From assembly GCA_016191995.1 (NCBI GenBank), contig JACPVA010000145.1:1-62615 (forward strand): a stretch of DNA of 62,615 nucleotides. The letters are read 5' to 3'. The notes under the pieces were generated by a model that made no database searches, was not told the origin of the DNA, and worked only from the letters and a program-made list of their open reading frames with translations. The stretch is from Burkholderiales bacterium (GTDB taxonomy: Bacteria; Pseudomonadota; Gammaproteobacteria; Burkholderiales; Burkholderiaceae_C). The translations under genes were made by a program, and so were the position numbers. The stretch's first letter is position 1. Every line of letters starts with the position of its first letter. Below, piece after piece: positions 41,727 through 49,757 of the stretch.

Positions 41727-42461
41727 ATGAACGCCACCACGCACAGCCGAGCGGACCGCATCGTCGTCGTCGACGACGATGCCCGCATCCGCGACCTGCT
41801 GCGCCGCTACCTGTCGCAGGAAGGCTTCGAGGTGCTGCTGGCGGAGGACGCCAAGGCGCTGAACCGGCTGCTGACGCGCGAGACGATCGACCTCATCGTG
41901 CTCGACCTGATGCTGCCGGGCGAGGACGGGCTGTCGATCTGCCGTCGCCTGCGCGCGGCCAACGACTCGACGCCGATCATCATGCTGACGGCCAAGGTCG
42001 AGGATGTCGACCGCATCGTCGGGCTGGAGGTCGGCGCCGACGACTACCTGCCCAAGCCCTTCAACCCGCGCGAGCTGCTGGCGCGCATCCACGCCGTGCT
42101 TCGCCGCCGCCCTGCGCCCGAGGCGCCGGGGGCGCCGTCCAAGGATGCGCAGACGGTCAGCTTCGGGCCGTTCGAGTTCGACCTCTCGCTGCGCCGGCTG
42201 ACCAAGGACGGCGAGTCGATCGCGCTGACGACGGGCGAGTTCTCGATGCTCAAGGCGCTGGTACGGCATCCGCGCCAGCCGCTGTCGCGCGACAAGCTGG
42301 CGCAGTTGGCGCGCGGGCGCGAGTTCGAGCCCTTCGACCGCAGCCTGGACGTGCAGATCTCGCGCCTGCGCAAGATGATCGAGCCCGACCCGGCGCAGCC
42401 GCGCTACATCCAGACCGTCTGGGGCGTGGGCTACGTCTTCGTGCCCGACGGCGCGAGCTGA
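41727..42461 (+). CDS. ompR: OmpR-family response regulator
   Basis: This 244-residue protein has a receiver domain (VVVDDDARIRDLLRRYLSQE, phospho-acceptor Asp60 in LIVLDLMLPGEDG, Lys in DDYLPKPFNPREL) and a C-terminal winged helix (TTGEFSMLKALVRHPRQPLS, then QTVWGVGYVFVPDG). It is the OmpR subtype. Its kinase gene follows 22 bases later. TTTGTTACATTTC just upstream is an AT-rich patch likely to hold the promoter. Confidence 0.93.
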   Translation: MNATTHSRADRIVVVDDDARIRDLLRRYLSQEGFEVLLAEDAKALNRLLTRETIDLIVLDLMLPGEDGLSICRRLRAANDSTPIIMLTAKVEDVDRIVGLEVGADDYLPKPFNPRELLARIHAVLRRRPAPEAPGAPSKDAQTVSFGPFEFDLSLRRLTKDGESIALTTGEFSMLKALVRHPRQPLSRDKLAQLARGREFEPFDRSLDVQISRLRKMIEPDPAQPRYIQTVWGVGYVFVPDGAS

Positions 42462-42483
42462 TCGGCGCCCGCCGCCCCGCCCG

Positions 42484-43809
42484 ATGCCGCGCCAGCCCGT
42501 CGCGCTGAGCCTGTTCTGGCGCACCTTCTTCTACCTCGCGATCCTGCTGGCCGGCGGCATCGTCGCCTGGGTGCAGACGCTGCGCGCGCTCGAGCTCGAG
42601 CCGCGCGCGGTGCAGATGGCGCAGCAGATCGCGGGCCTGGTCGACCTGTCGCGCGCGGCGCTGCAGACCGCCGACAAGATCCAGCGCGTGACGCTGATGA
42701 AGAGCCTGGCCGGCGACGCCGTGCGGGTGGCGCCGCAGGAGCGCGGCGACCGCCACGAACCCTGGGAGCACGACCGCTTCTCGCAGCGCGTGGCGCAGGA
42801 GCTGCGCACCAGCCTGGGCAATGGCACGCTGGTGGCGCGCAGCGTCAACGGCGAGCCCGGGCTGTGGGTCGGGTTCACGATCGAGGGCGATCGCTACTGG
42901 CTGCGCACCGACGCGGCGCAGGTCTCGGTGCTGACCGGGTCGACCTGGATGGTGTGGATCGGCATCGCCGTGCTGGCCACGCTGCTCGGATCGGCCGGCA
43001 TCGCGCGACTCATCAACCGACCGCTCAAGGAGCTGTCGTTCGCCGCCAGCCGCATCCGCGAGGGCGACCTCGACTCGCGCCTGGACGAGAACACGCTGAC
43101 GAGCGAGATCCGCGAGGTCAACATGGGATTCAACCGCATGGCGCGCGAGCTGGCCAAGGTCGAGGAGGACCGCGCCGTGATGCTGGCCGGCATCAGCCAC
43201 GACCTGCGCACGCCGCTGGCGCGGCTGCGCCTGGAGACCGAGATGAGCGTCGCCGACGAGGACGCCAAGCGCAACATGGCGCAGGATATCGACCAGCTCG
43301 ACGCCATCATCGACAAGTTCATGGACTATGCGCGCCCGGGCGAGACGCAGCTGCACACGGTGCACCTGGCGCAGCTCGTCGACCGCGAGATGGCCGCGAT
43401 GCGCGACCCGCAGTCGATCAGCATCGCGTCGCGGCTGCCGATCGACCTCGCGGTGCTGGCCGACGAGACCGAGCTCGCGCGTGTCTTCGCCAACCTGTTT
43501 GAGAATGCGCGCCGCTATGGCCGCAATGCCGACACCGGCAGTGCCGAGGTCAGCGTGACGCACAACCGTACCGGCCCGTGGGTCATCGTCTCGGTGCGCG
43601 ACACCGGCCCGGGCGTTCCGCCGGCCAAGCTGCCGCAGCTGACCACACCCTTCTACCGCGGCGACGCCGCACGCACCGCCGCCACGGGCGCCGGGCTCGG
43701 GCTGGCGATCGTCGAGAAGGCGATGCACCGCATGGGCGGCTCGCTCGAGATCGCGAATGCGGCCGATGGCGGCTTCGTCGCCCACCTGAGGATGCGCCGG
43801 GCGACCTGA
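42484..43809 (+). CDS. envZ: EnvZ-type sensor histidine kinase
   Basis: This 441-residue kinase has two membrane helices (residues ~15-30 and ~155-175) around a periplasmic sensor, a HAMP region (INRPLKELSFAASRIREGDL), the H-box GISHDLRTPLARLRLETEMS with the phospho-His, N-box NLFENARRYG, G1 DTGPGVP and G2 GAGLGLAIVEK. It pairs with ompR in an osmosensing-type two-component system. Confidence 0.93.
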   Translation: MPRQPVALSLFWRTFFYLAILLAGGIVAWVQTLRALELEPRAVQMAQQIAGLVDLSRAALQTADKIQRVTLMKSLAGDAVRVAPQERGDRHEPWEHDRFSQRVAQELRTSLGNGTLVARSVNGEPGLWVGFTIEGDRYWLRTDAAQVSVLTGSTWMVWIGIAVLATLLGSAGIARLINRPLKELSFAASRIREGDLDSRLDENTLTSEIREVNMGFNRMARELAKVEEDRAVMLAGISHDLRTPLARLRLETEMSVADEDAKRNMAQDIDQLDAIIDKFMDYARPGETQLHTVHLAQLVDREMAAMRDPQSISIASRLPIDLAVLADETELARVFANLFENARRYGRNADTGSAEVSVTHNRTGPWVIVSVRDTGPGVPPAKLPQLTTPFYRGDAARTAATGAGLGLAIVEKAMHRMGGSLEIANAADGGFVAHLRMRRAT

Positions 43810-43915
43810 GCGGCAGCCCGGAGGCCGCCGCATCCCGGCCCGGTCGTCGCCGGCTGCCGGGCCGGCGCCGGCGGCGCGCCCTGACCCGCCGCGATGCCGT
43901 CGAAGGCAGGCGCCG

Positions 43916-45835
43916 TCATGTCGCCGGCGGCGAGCGTCGCGCGTCGCCGCCCGCATCCGCAGCCCGCATCGCCTGCGCCAGCGGCCGCAGCGCCGCCTCG
44001 TCGAGCGTCTCCCTGGCCAGCAGCTCGCGCGCACCGCGTTCCAGCACCTCGCGCTGCCCTTCCAGCAGCGCGCGCGCACGGTCGAAGGCTTGCTGGACGA
44101 TATCGTGCACCGCGGTGTCGATGCGCTGCTGCGTCTCGGGGCTGCCGCGCCAGCCCGGCGCCTCCATTCCCGGCACGTCGAGGAAGCGCGGCCGCGGCGC
44201 CTCGAAGACGACATGGCCGAGCGACTCGACCATGCCGTAGCGCATCGCCATGTCGCGCGCGATATCGGTCACCTTGGCCAGGTCGTCGGCGGCGCCGGTC
44301 GACAGCTCGCCGAACACCAGCGACTCGGCCGCACGGCCGCCGAGCAGCACCATGATCTTGTGCTCCAGCTCGCGCCGCGTCATCAGGAAGCGGTCCTCGG
44401 TCGGGCGCTGGATGGTGTAGCCGAGCGCGCCGATGCCGCGCGGGATGATCGAGACCTTGTGCACCGCGTCGCTGCCGGGCAGCGCCATCGCGACCAGCGC
44501 ATGCCCCATCTCGTGGTAGGCGACGACCTCGCGCTCGTGCGCGCTCAGCACCCGGTTGCGCTTCTCCAGCCCGGCGACGATGCGCTCGATCGCCTGCGTG
44601 AAGTCCGCCAGCGTCACCTCGTCGCCGCCGCGCCGGGTGGCCGCCAGCGCCGCCTCGTTGCACAGGTTGGCGAGATCCGCGCCCGAGAATCCCGTCGTCA
44701 GCGCCGCGACTTGCTCCAGCTCGGTGCCGGCAGCGAGCCGGATCTTCCTCGCGTGCACGCGCAGGATCTGCGCCCGCCCCATCTTGTCGGGCCGGTCGAC
44801 CAGCACCTGGCGGTCGAAGCGCCCGGCGCGCAGCAGCGCCGGATCCAGGATCTCGGGGCGGTTGGTCGCCGCCAGCAGCACCAGGCCGCCGGTGGTGTCG
44901 AAGCCGTCGAGCTCGGCCAGCAGCTGGTTCAGCGTCTGCTCGCGCTCGTCGTGCCCGCCGACGCCGGGGAAGCTGCCGCGCGCGCGCCCGAGCGCATCGA
45001 GCTCGTCGACGAAGATGATCGCCGGCGCCTTGGCGCGCGCCTGCTCGAACAGGTCGCGCACGCGCGCCGCACCGACGCCGACGAACATCTCGACGAATTC
45101 GCTGCCGCTGATGCTGAAGAACGGCACCCCGGCCTCGCCCGCGACCGCCTTGGCCAGCAGCGTCTTGCCGGTGCCCGGCGGGCCGACCAGCAGCACGCCC
45201 TTGGGCATGCGCGCGCCCAGCCGCCCGTAGCCCTGCGGGTCCTTCAGGAAGGCGACGATCTCCTGCAGCTCGGCCTTGGCCTCGTCGACGCCGGCGACAT
45301 CGGCGAACGTGACGCCGGTATCGCGCTCGACATAGACCTTGGCGCGGCTCTTGCCGATCGACATGAAGCCGCCCAGGCCGCCCTGCTTCTCCGCCAGCCG
45401 GCGGATGAGGAAGAACCACAGGCCGAAGAAGACCGCCGCCGGCACGATCCACGACAGCAGGTCGCGCAGCAGCGTGCTCTCGACCACGCGCGTGTACGGC
45501 ACCTCGTACTGCGACAGCCGCTCGGCCAGGTCGGGCTCGACTCGGTTGGCGACGATCACCGTCTTGCCCGACGCGTCGGGCGTCTTCAGCCGCCCGGTCA
45601 CGGTGTTGTCGCGCACGAAGACCTCGGCCACCCGGCCCTCGGCCAGCGCCTGTTCGAAGACGCTGTACGGGACGACCTCGGTCTGGCTGCCGGCCTGCCA
45701 CAGGTTCTGCAGCGAGATCAGCGCCAGCAGCGCGAGCAGCCAGTAGCCGACATTCCACTGCGTCTGCCGGTTGCCCGGGTCGGGCCGGCGCGCCGCGGGC
45801 TTGGCGGAGTCCTTGTCGGGCAGTTGGATCGGCAC
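43916..45835 (-). CDS. ftsH: FtsH-family ATP-dependent metalloprotease (accessory copy)
   Basis: This 639-residue membrane protease has two helices (~29-47 and ~127-145) around a periplasmic FtsH_ext domain, [16 protein letters not shown], Walker [21 protein letters not shown], Walker [13 protein letters not shown], the SRH ([20 protein letters not shown]) and the zinc motif YHEMGHALV. The FMSIGKS insert and the location beside cbpM/cbpA/hsp20 suggest a stress-specific paralogue, the housekeeping ftsH usually lying beside rlmE. It is last in the cbpA-cbpM-ftsH run. Confidence 0.93.
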   Translation of the reverse strand: MPIQLPDKDSAKPAARRPDPGNRQTQWNVGYWLLALLALISLQNLWQAGSQTEVVPYSVFEQALAEGRVAEVFVRDNTVTGRLKTPDASGKTVIVANRVEPDLAERLSQYEVPYTRVVESTLLRDLLSWIVPAAVFFGLWFFLIRRLAEKQGGLGGFMSIGKSRAKVYVERDTGVTFADVAGVDEAKAELQEIVAFLKDPQGYGRLGARMPKGVLLVGPPGTGKTLLAKAVAGEAGVPFFSISGSEFVEMFVGVGAARVRDLFEQARAKAPAIIFVDELDALGRARGSFPGVGGHDEREQTLNQLLAELDGFDTTGGLVLLAATNRPEILDPALLRAGRFDRQVLVDRPDKMGRAQILRVHARKIRLAAGTELEQVAALTTGFSGADLANLCNEAALAATRRGGDEVTLADFTQAIERIVAGLEKRNRVLSAHEREVVAYHEMGHALVAMALPGSDAVHKVSIIPRGIGALGYTIQRPTEDRFLMTRRELEHKIMVLLGGRAAESLVFGELSTGAADDLAKVTDIARDMAMRYGMVESLGHVVFEAPRPRFLDVPGMEAPGWRGSPETQQRIDTAVHDIVQQAFDRARALLEGQREVLERGARELLARETLDEAALRPLAQAMRAADAGGDARRSPPAT

Positions 45836-45941
45836 GGTCGTTTCGTGGGGTTGTCGCGTCTGGCGATCATGCGCGCGCCAGCGGCGCCAGCTTACAGGAG
45901 CCGGCCGCGCTGCCCGTCGCCGCCGATGCCGCTGGCCGGGA

Positions 45942-46244
45942 TCAGAGCCCGGCGCGCGCCAGCCGCGCGCGCAGCCGCGCGATCTCGTCCTCGAGGTCGG
46001 CGACCAGCGCCGCGAGCTCGGGCGCGGCGTCGAAGTCGCGCTCGATGCGCTGCAGACGCCGCACCCGCGCCAGCGCGACGGCGTCGAAGCGCCAGCCCTG
46101 GTCGCCCGCGCGGCGGGCGGCGACCAGCCCCTCCTCGACGTGCAGGCGGACCCACTGCGGGTGCGTCCCGCCGAGTGCGCACAGCTCGTCCAGCGTCAGC
46201 CAGACCTCGTCCAGCGCGGCGTCGATCGGATCACGCTTCGTCAT
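45942..46244 (-). CDS. cbpM: CbpM-type chaperone modulator
   Basis: This 100-residue MerR-like protein reads [60 protein letters not shown], then a coiled coil ([19 protein letters not shown]). CbpM binds the J-domain of CbpA and inhibits it. It lies 41 bases after cbpA on the same strand. Confidence 0.9.
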   Translation of the reverse strand: MTKRDPIDAALDEVWLTLDELCALGGTHPQWVRLHVEEGLVAARRAGDQGWRFDAVALARVRRLQRIERDFDAAPELAALVADLEDEIARLRARLARAGL

Positions 46245-46285
46245 CGTCAGGGCCTGTGAAGTGTTCCGGCGCGCCCGAGCGGGTC

Positions 46286-47302
46286 TCAGCCGTCCCGCGT
46301 GCGGTCGGCGGCCGCCTGCGCACGCGCGTCGAAGTCCGCCAGCTCGCTCGCCATCGCCTCGTAGTGGCGGCGCGCGCGCGGGTCGTGCGCGCTCGGCAGC
46401 ACGACCTGCACGACCAGCTCCAGGTCGCCCGCGGCGCCGCCCGCGCCGGCGCCGGGCAGGCCCTTGCCGCGCACGCTGAGCGTGCGCCCGGACTGCGCCC
46501 CTGCCGGCACCCGCAGCTTCAGGCTGCTGCCGTCGGGCAGTGTCACCGGCACGACGGCGCCGAGTGCGGCCTCCCAGGGCGCGACCGGCAGCTCGGCGAC
46601 CAGCGCCGCGCCGTCGATGCGAAATCGCGGGTGCGGCCTGAAGTGGACCTCGAGGAACAGGTCGCCCGCCGGCGCACCGCCCTGCCCGGGCCCGCCCTGG
46701 CCCGCGAGCCGGATCAGCTGCCCGGCGCGAACGCCGGCCGGGATGCGGACGTCCAGCGTGCGCTCGTCGACCACGACATGCCCGTCGGGCGCGAGACGCG
46801 GGCTGCGCAGTTGGAGCTGGCGCGTCGCGCCGCGGAAGGCGTCCTCGAGGTCGAGCACGATCTTCGCGTGGTGGTCCTCGCCACGCCCCGTCGCAGCCGC
46901 CCCGGCGCGCGTGAAGCCGCCGAAGCCGCCGCCCGCCGCTCCATGCGCAGAGGCGCCACGCCGCATGCGGCCGAACAGCTCGGCGAAGAAGTCGCTGAAG
47001 TCGCCCGCGCCGTCGTCGAAGCCACGCCCGCTGAACTCGAACCCGGCGTCCCAGTCCGGCGGCGGCGTAAAACGCTCGCCGGCGCGGTGGCCGCGCGCCA
47101 GCGCATCGTAGGCGGCGCGCTTCTCGGGGTCCGACAGGACCGCGTTGGCCTCGTTGACCTCGCTCATGCGCGCCGCGGCGTCGGGCTCCTTGCTGACGTC
47201 CGGGTGGTACTTGCGCGCGAGCTGGCGCCAGGCCTTCTTGATCTGCTCGGCGGTGGCGTCGCGCGGCACGCCGAGCACGGCGTAGTAATCCTTGAACTCC
47301 AC
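46286..47302 (-). CDS. cbpA: CbpA-type J-domain co-chaperone
   Basis: This class II DnaJ-like protein of 338 residues has a J-domain (FKDYYAVLGVPRDATAEQIK, HPD in KYHPDVS), a Gly-rich linker (about 95-150) and two C-terminal client-binding domains (RTLDVRIPAGVRAGQLIRLA, GDLFLEVHFRPHPRFRIDGA). There is no zinc-finger region, as expected for CbpA. ATG 47302 begins the J-domain. A textbook sigma-32 promoter lies 24-51 bases upstream. Confidence 0.94.
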   Translation of the reverse strand: MEFKDYYAVLGVPRDATAEQIKKAWRQLARKYHPDVSKEPDAAARMSEVNEANAVLSDPEKRAAYDALARGHRAGERFTPPPDWDAGFEFSGRGFDDGAGDFSDFFAELFGRMRRGASAHGAAGGGFGGFTRAGAAATGRGEDHHAKIVLDLEDAFRGATRQLQLRSPRLAPDGHVVVDERTLDVRIPAGVRAGQLIRLAGQGGPGQGGAPAGDLFLEVHFRPHPRFRIDGAALVAELPVAPWEAALGAVVPVTLPDGSSLKLRVPAGAQSGRTLSVRGKGLPGAGAGGAAGDLELVVQVVLPSAHDPRARRHYEAMASELADFDARAQAAADRTRDG

Positions 47303-47325
47303 GGGCGTCGGCTCTCCTCGTGCCG

Positions 47326-47353
47326 ATATGGGGCAGCCGGTCCGGGATTCAAG
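47326..47353 (-). promoter_or_regulatory. Sigma-32 promoter for cbpA-cbpM-ftsH
   Basis: On the - strand CTTGAA (47353-47348), a 14-base spacer and CCCCATAT (47333-47326) match the heat-shock consensus CTTGAA-N13/14-CCCCATNT at essentially every position. It reads toward cbpA. Confidence 0.85.
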
Positions 47354-47379
47354 TGCGGGTGGCCTTGCGCAGCCCGGCC

Positions 47380-47409
47380 CTTGAAACCGCGCCGCACCGT
47401 CCCTAGCTT
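47380..47409 (+). promoter_or_regulatory. Sigma-32 promoter for the two hsp20 genes
   Basis: On the + strand CTTGAAA (47380-47386), a 14-base spacer and CCCTAGCTT (47401-47409) give a good heat-shock match, slightly weaker in the -10 part. It is 49 bases upstream of the first hsp20 and back to back with the cbpA promoter. Confidence 0.75.
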
Positions 47410-47457
47410 GCCGAGGTCGGGCGATGCCCGAACCCTGACCGGATTGGAGGACCCATC

Positions 47458-47907
47458 ATGTACCGAAACCTGTTCCCGCGCGACATGTTCGCCGAACTGG
47501 ACCGCCTGCAGCGCCAGATGAGCAGCCTGTTCGAGCCTTCGCCGAGCATCCGCGGCCTGGGTCGCGGCGGCTACCCCGCGCTCAATGTCGGCAGCACCCC
47601 GGAGTCGGTGGAGATCTATGCCTTCGCCCCCGGGCTGGACCCGGCGACGATCGAGCTCAACCTCGACCGCGGCGTGCTGACGCTGGCCGGCGAACGCAAG
47701 GCCGATCTTCCCACCGCGGCCGGCAATGGCGACATCAAGACGACGCTGCACATGAACGAGCGGTTCGCCGGGCGCTTCCGCCGCGTCGTCAGCCTGCCCG
47801 ACGATATCGACCCGGGTGCGGTCGGCGCCGACTACCGCGACGGCGTGCTGCATGTCAGCGTCAAGCGCCGCGCCTCGGCCCAGCCGCGCCGCATCGAAGT
47901 GCAGTGA
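47458..47907 (+). CDS. Hsp20/alpha-crystallin-family small heat-shock protein
   Basis: This 149-residue holdase has an N-terminal amphipathic region (MYRNLFPRDMFAELDRLQRQ), then an alpha-crystallin domain (ALNVGSTPESVEIYAFAPGL, IELNLDRGVLTLAGERK, GRFRRVVSLPDDIDPGAV, YRDGVLHVSVKRR). It lacks an obvious C-terminal IxI motif (ends RRIEVQ). It keeps unfolding proteins soluble for DnaK/ClpB. GGAGG lies 7 bases before the ATG. Its second copy follows 22 bases later. Confidence 0.93.
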   Translation: MYRNLFPRDMFAELDRLQRQMSSLFEPSPSIRGLGRGGYPALNVGSTPESVEIYAFAPGLDPATIELNLDRGVLTLAGERKADLPTAAGNGDIKTTLHMNERFAGRFRRVVSLPDDIDPGAVGADYRDGVLHVSVKRRASAQPRRIEVQ

Positions 47908-47929
47908 CCCACGCATCGAGGAGAACACC

Positions 47930-48313
47930 ATGTCCGAACTGACCCAAGCCCAGGCCGCCGGCACCCCTGCTGCGCGCGACGAGCCCGCGCTGCTGCCGCC
48001 GGTCGATGTCGTCGAGGACGCGACCGGGATCACGCTCGTCGCCGACCTGCCGGGCGTGCCGAAGGACAGGCTGAACCTGCGCGTCGAGGGCGACCAGCTG
48101 ACGATCGAGGCCGAGGCCGTGATCGCGGTGCCGCAAGGCATGGAGCCGAGCTACGCCGAGGTCAACCTGTCGCGCTACCGGCGCGGCTTCACGCTGAGCA
48201 AGGAGCTCGACCCGGAGAAGGTCAGCGCCGAACTCGCGCACGGCGTGCTTCGCGTCCGGATCCCGAAGGCCGAACACGCGCAGCCGCGGCGCATCACGGT
48301 CAAGGTCGGCTGA
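47930..48313 (+). CDS. Second Hsp20-family small heat-shock protein
   Basis: This 127-residue alpha-crystallin protein reads PPVDVVEDATGITLVADLPG, VPKDRLNLRVEGDQLTIEAE, SRYRRGFTLSKELDPEKVSA, LAHGVLRVRIPKAEHAQPRR, then ITVKV. It differs strongly from the first hsp20, so the two may form hetero-oligomers or act on different clients. The ATG follows GAGGAGAACACC. Confidence 0.93.
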   Translation: MSELTQAQAAGTPAARDEPALLPPVDVVEDATGITLVADLPGVPKDRLNLRVEGDQLTIEAEAVIAVPQGMEPSYAEVNLSRYRRGFTLSKELDPEKVSAELAHGVLRVRIPKAEHAQPRRITVKVG

Positions 48314-48361
48314 CGCCCCCCGGCGACGCGCGCGGCGGGCGGGCCGCAGCCGCGCGCGGCG

Positions 48362-48850
48362 TCAGCTCGATGCGGCGAGCAGCAGGCAGGCGGCGCGCGC
48401 CTCGATCGCGCGCCCCTCGCCGACCGGCCCCATCGCCTCGGCCGTCTTGGCCTTGACGTTGACCTGCGCCGGCGGCACGCCGAGCGCCTCCGCCAGCCGC
48501 GTGCGCATCGCGTCGATATGCGGCGCCAGCTTCGGCGCCTGGGCGACCACGGTGGCGTCGACATTGCCGACCGCCCAGCCGGCATCGCGCACGCGCCGCA
48601 CGGCCTCGGCCAGCAGCGCGATCGAATCGGCACCGCGGTAGGCCGGGGCGGTGTCCGGGAAATGGCGCCCGATATCGCCCAGCCCCGCGGCACCGAGCAA
48701 GGCATCGGTGACCGCGTGTGCGAGCGCATCGGCATCCGAGTGCCCGAGCAGCCCGTGCGTGTGCGGGATCGTCACCCCGCCGAGCACCAGCGGGCGGCCG
48801 GCGACCAGCGCGTGGATGTCCCAGCCTTCGCCGATCCGGATCGGCGTCAT
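48362..48850 (-). CDS. ispF: 2-C-methyl-D-erythritol 2,4-cyclodiphosphate synthase
   Basis: IspF makes MEcPP in the non-mevalonate isoprenoid pathway. The 162-residue protein has the metal site Asp11/His13 ([10 protein letters not shown], where most members have GYD), [40 protein letters not shown] and [20 protein letters not shown]. The ATG overlaps the ispD stop (ATGA), so the genes are coupled. Confidence 0.95.
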   Translation of the reverse strand: MTPIRIGEGWDIHALVAGRPLVLGGVTIPHTHGLLGHSDADALAHAVTDALLGAAGLGDIGRHFPDTAPAYRGADSIALLAEAVRRVRDAGWAVGNVDATVVAQAPKLAPHIDAMRTRLAEALGVPPAQVNVKAKTAEAMGPVGEGRAIEARAACLLLAASS

Positions 48851-49608
48851 CGCACGGTCTCCCGGCAGGCGCCCGGAATCGCCGCCGCGGCCACCTCGGC
48901 GCGCGGTGCTGCCACCAGCAGCTCGCGTGCCCGCAGCAGCCGCTCGGCAAGCTCGAAATCCGCCGGCCAGGTCAGCTTGAAATTCTCCAGCGGCGCGGCG
49001 ACCAGCCGCGGCGCCAGCCCCAGCCCCTCGACCGCCGCGGCCTCGTCGGTCACGCCGGGCCCGGCGGCGGCCAGCGCGCGCCGCAGCAGCCCGAGGCGAA
49101 ACATCTGCGGCGTCTGCGCCGCCCACTTGCCGCTGCGGTCGACGGTGGCCGCGACGCGGCCGTCGGCACCGGCCTGCTTGAGCGTATCGGCCAGCGGTTG
49201 CGCGAGCAGACCGCCGACGGCGTCGCCGGCGCAGGCGTCGATCAGCGCATCGACCCACTCGGGGCGCAGCAGGCAGCGCGCAGCGTCGTGCACCAGCACC
49301 CAGTCGTCGGCGGCGGCGCCGCGCGTGGCGAGCTCGTCGAGCCCGGCGGCGACGCTGGCCGCACGCGTCGCGCCGCCACGGCGAACGACCCATCCGCGCG
49401 CGCCCTCGAAGCCGGGCAGCGCGGCGTCGAAGCCGGCATCGTCGGGCGCCAGCACGACCAGCGTCGCCGCCAGCCGCTTCACCGCCGCCAGCGCCGCCAG
49501 CGTGTGCGCGACCAGCGGCCGGCCGGCCAGCATCCGGTACTGCTTCGGGCCCTCACCGCCGGCGCGCGTGCCGGTGCCGGCGCAAGGGACGATGGCGTAG
49601 CAGGTCAT
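48847..49608 (-). CDS. ispD: 2-C-methyl-D-erythritol 4-phosphate cytidylyltransferase
   Basis: IspD couples CTP to MEP, two steps before IspF. The 253-residue protein has [66 protein letters not shown] and [20 protein letters not shown], all diagnostic. ATG 49608 gives the family start; a TTG two codons upstream is less likely. It is divergent from mfd, as in many proteobacteria. Confidence 0.95.
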   Translation of the reverse strand: MTCYAIVPCAGTGTRAGGEGPKQYRMLAGRPLVAHTLAALAAVKRLAATLVVLAPDDAGFDAALPGFEGARGWVVRRGGATRAASVAAGLDELATRGAAADDWVLVHDAARCLLRPEWVDALIDACAGDAVGGLLAQPLADTLKQAGADGRVAATVDRSGKWAAQTPQMFRLGLLRRALAAAGPGVTDEAAAVEGLGLAPRLVAAPLENFKLTWPADFELAERLLRARELLVAAPRAEVAAAAIPGACRETVR

Positions 49609-49618
49609 CGGCAAATTC

Positions 49619-49672
49619 TAGGAGCCTGGCGGGGCTTCGGGAGCGCCCTCCCGAAGCCCCGCCAGGCTCCTA
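49619..49672. repeat. 25-bp perfect inverted repeat between ispD and mfd
   Basis: Two perfect 25-base arms (49619-49643 and 49648-49672) flank a four-base loop CGCC. The core of the left arm is AGCCTGGCGGGGCTTCGG. It begins 11 bases before the ispD start and ends 86 bases before mfd. It would form a very stable hairpin in either mRNA leader. No T-run follows in either direction. Confidence 0.9.
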
Positions 49673-49757
49673 AAATCGCGCCTCTCGCACGCCCCGTCGC
49701 CACGCGCCGGGGCTTTCGTCGTTTCGCAGGCCACGCGCCCGCTCCCGATCCGCGCCC

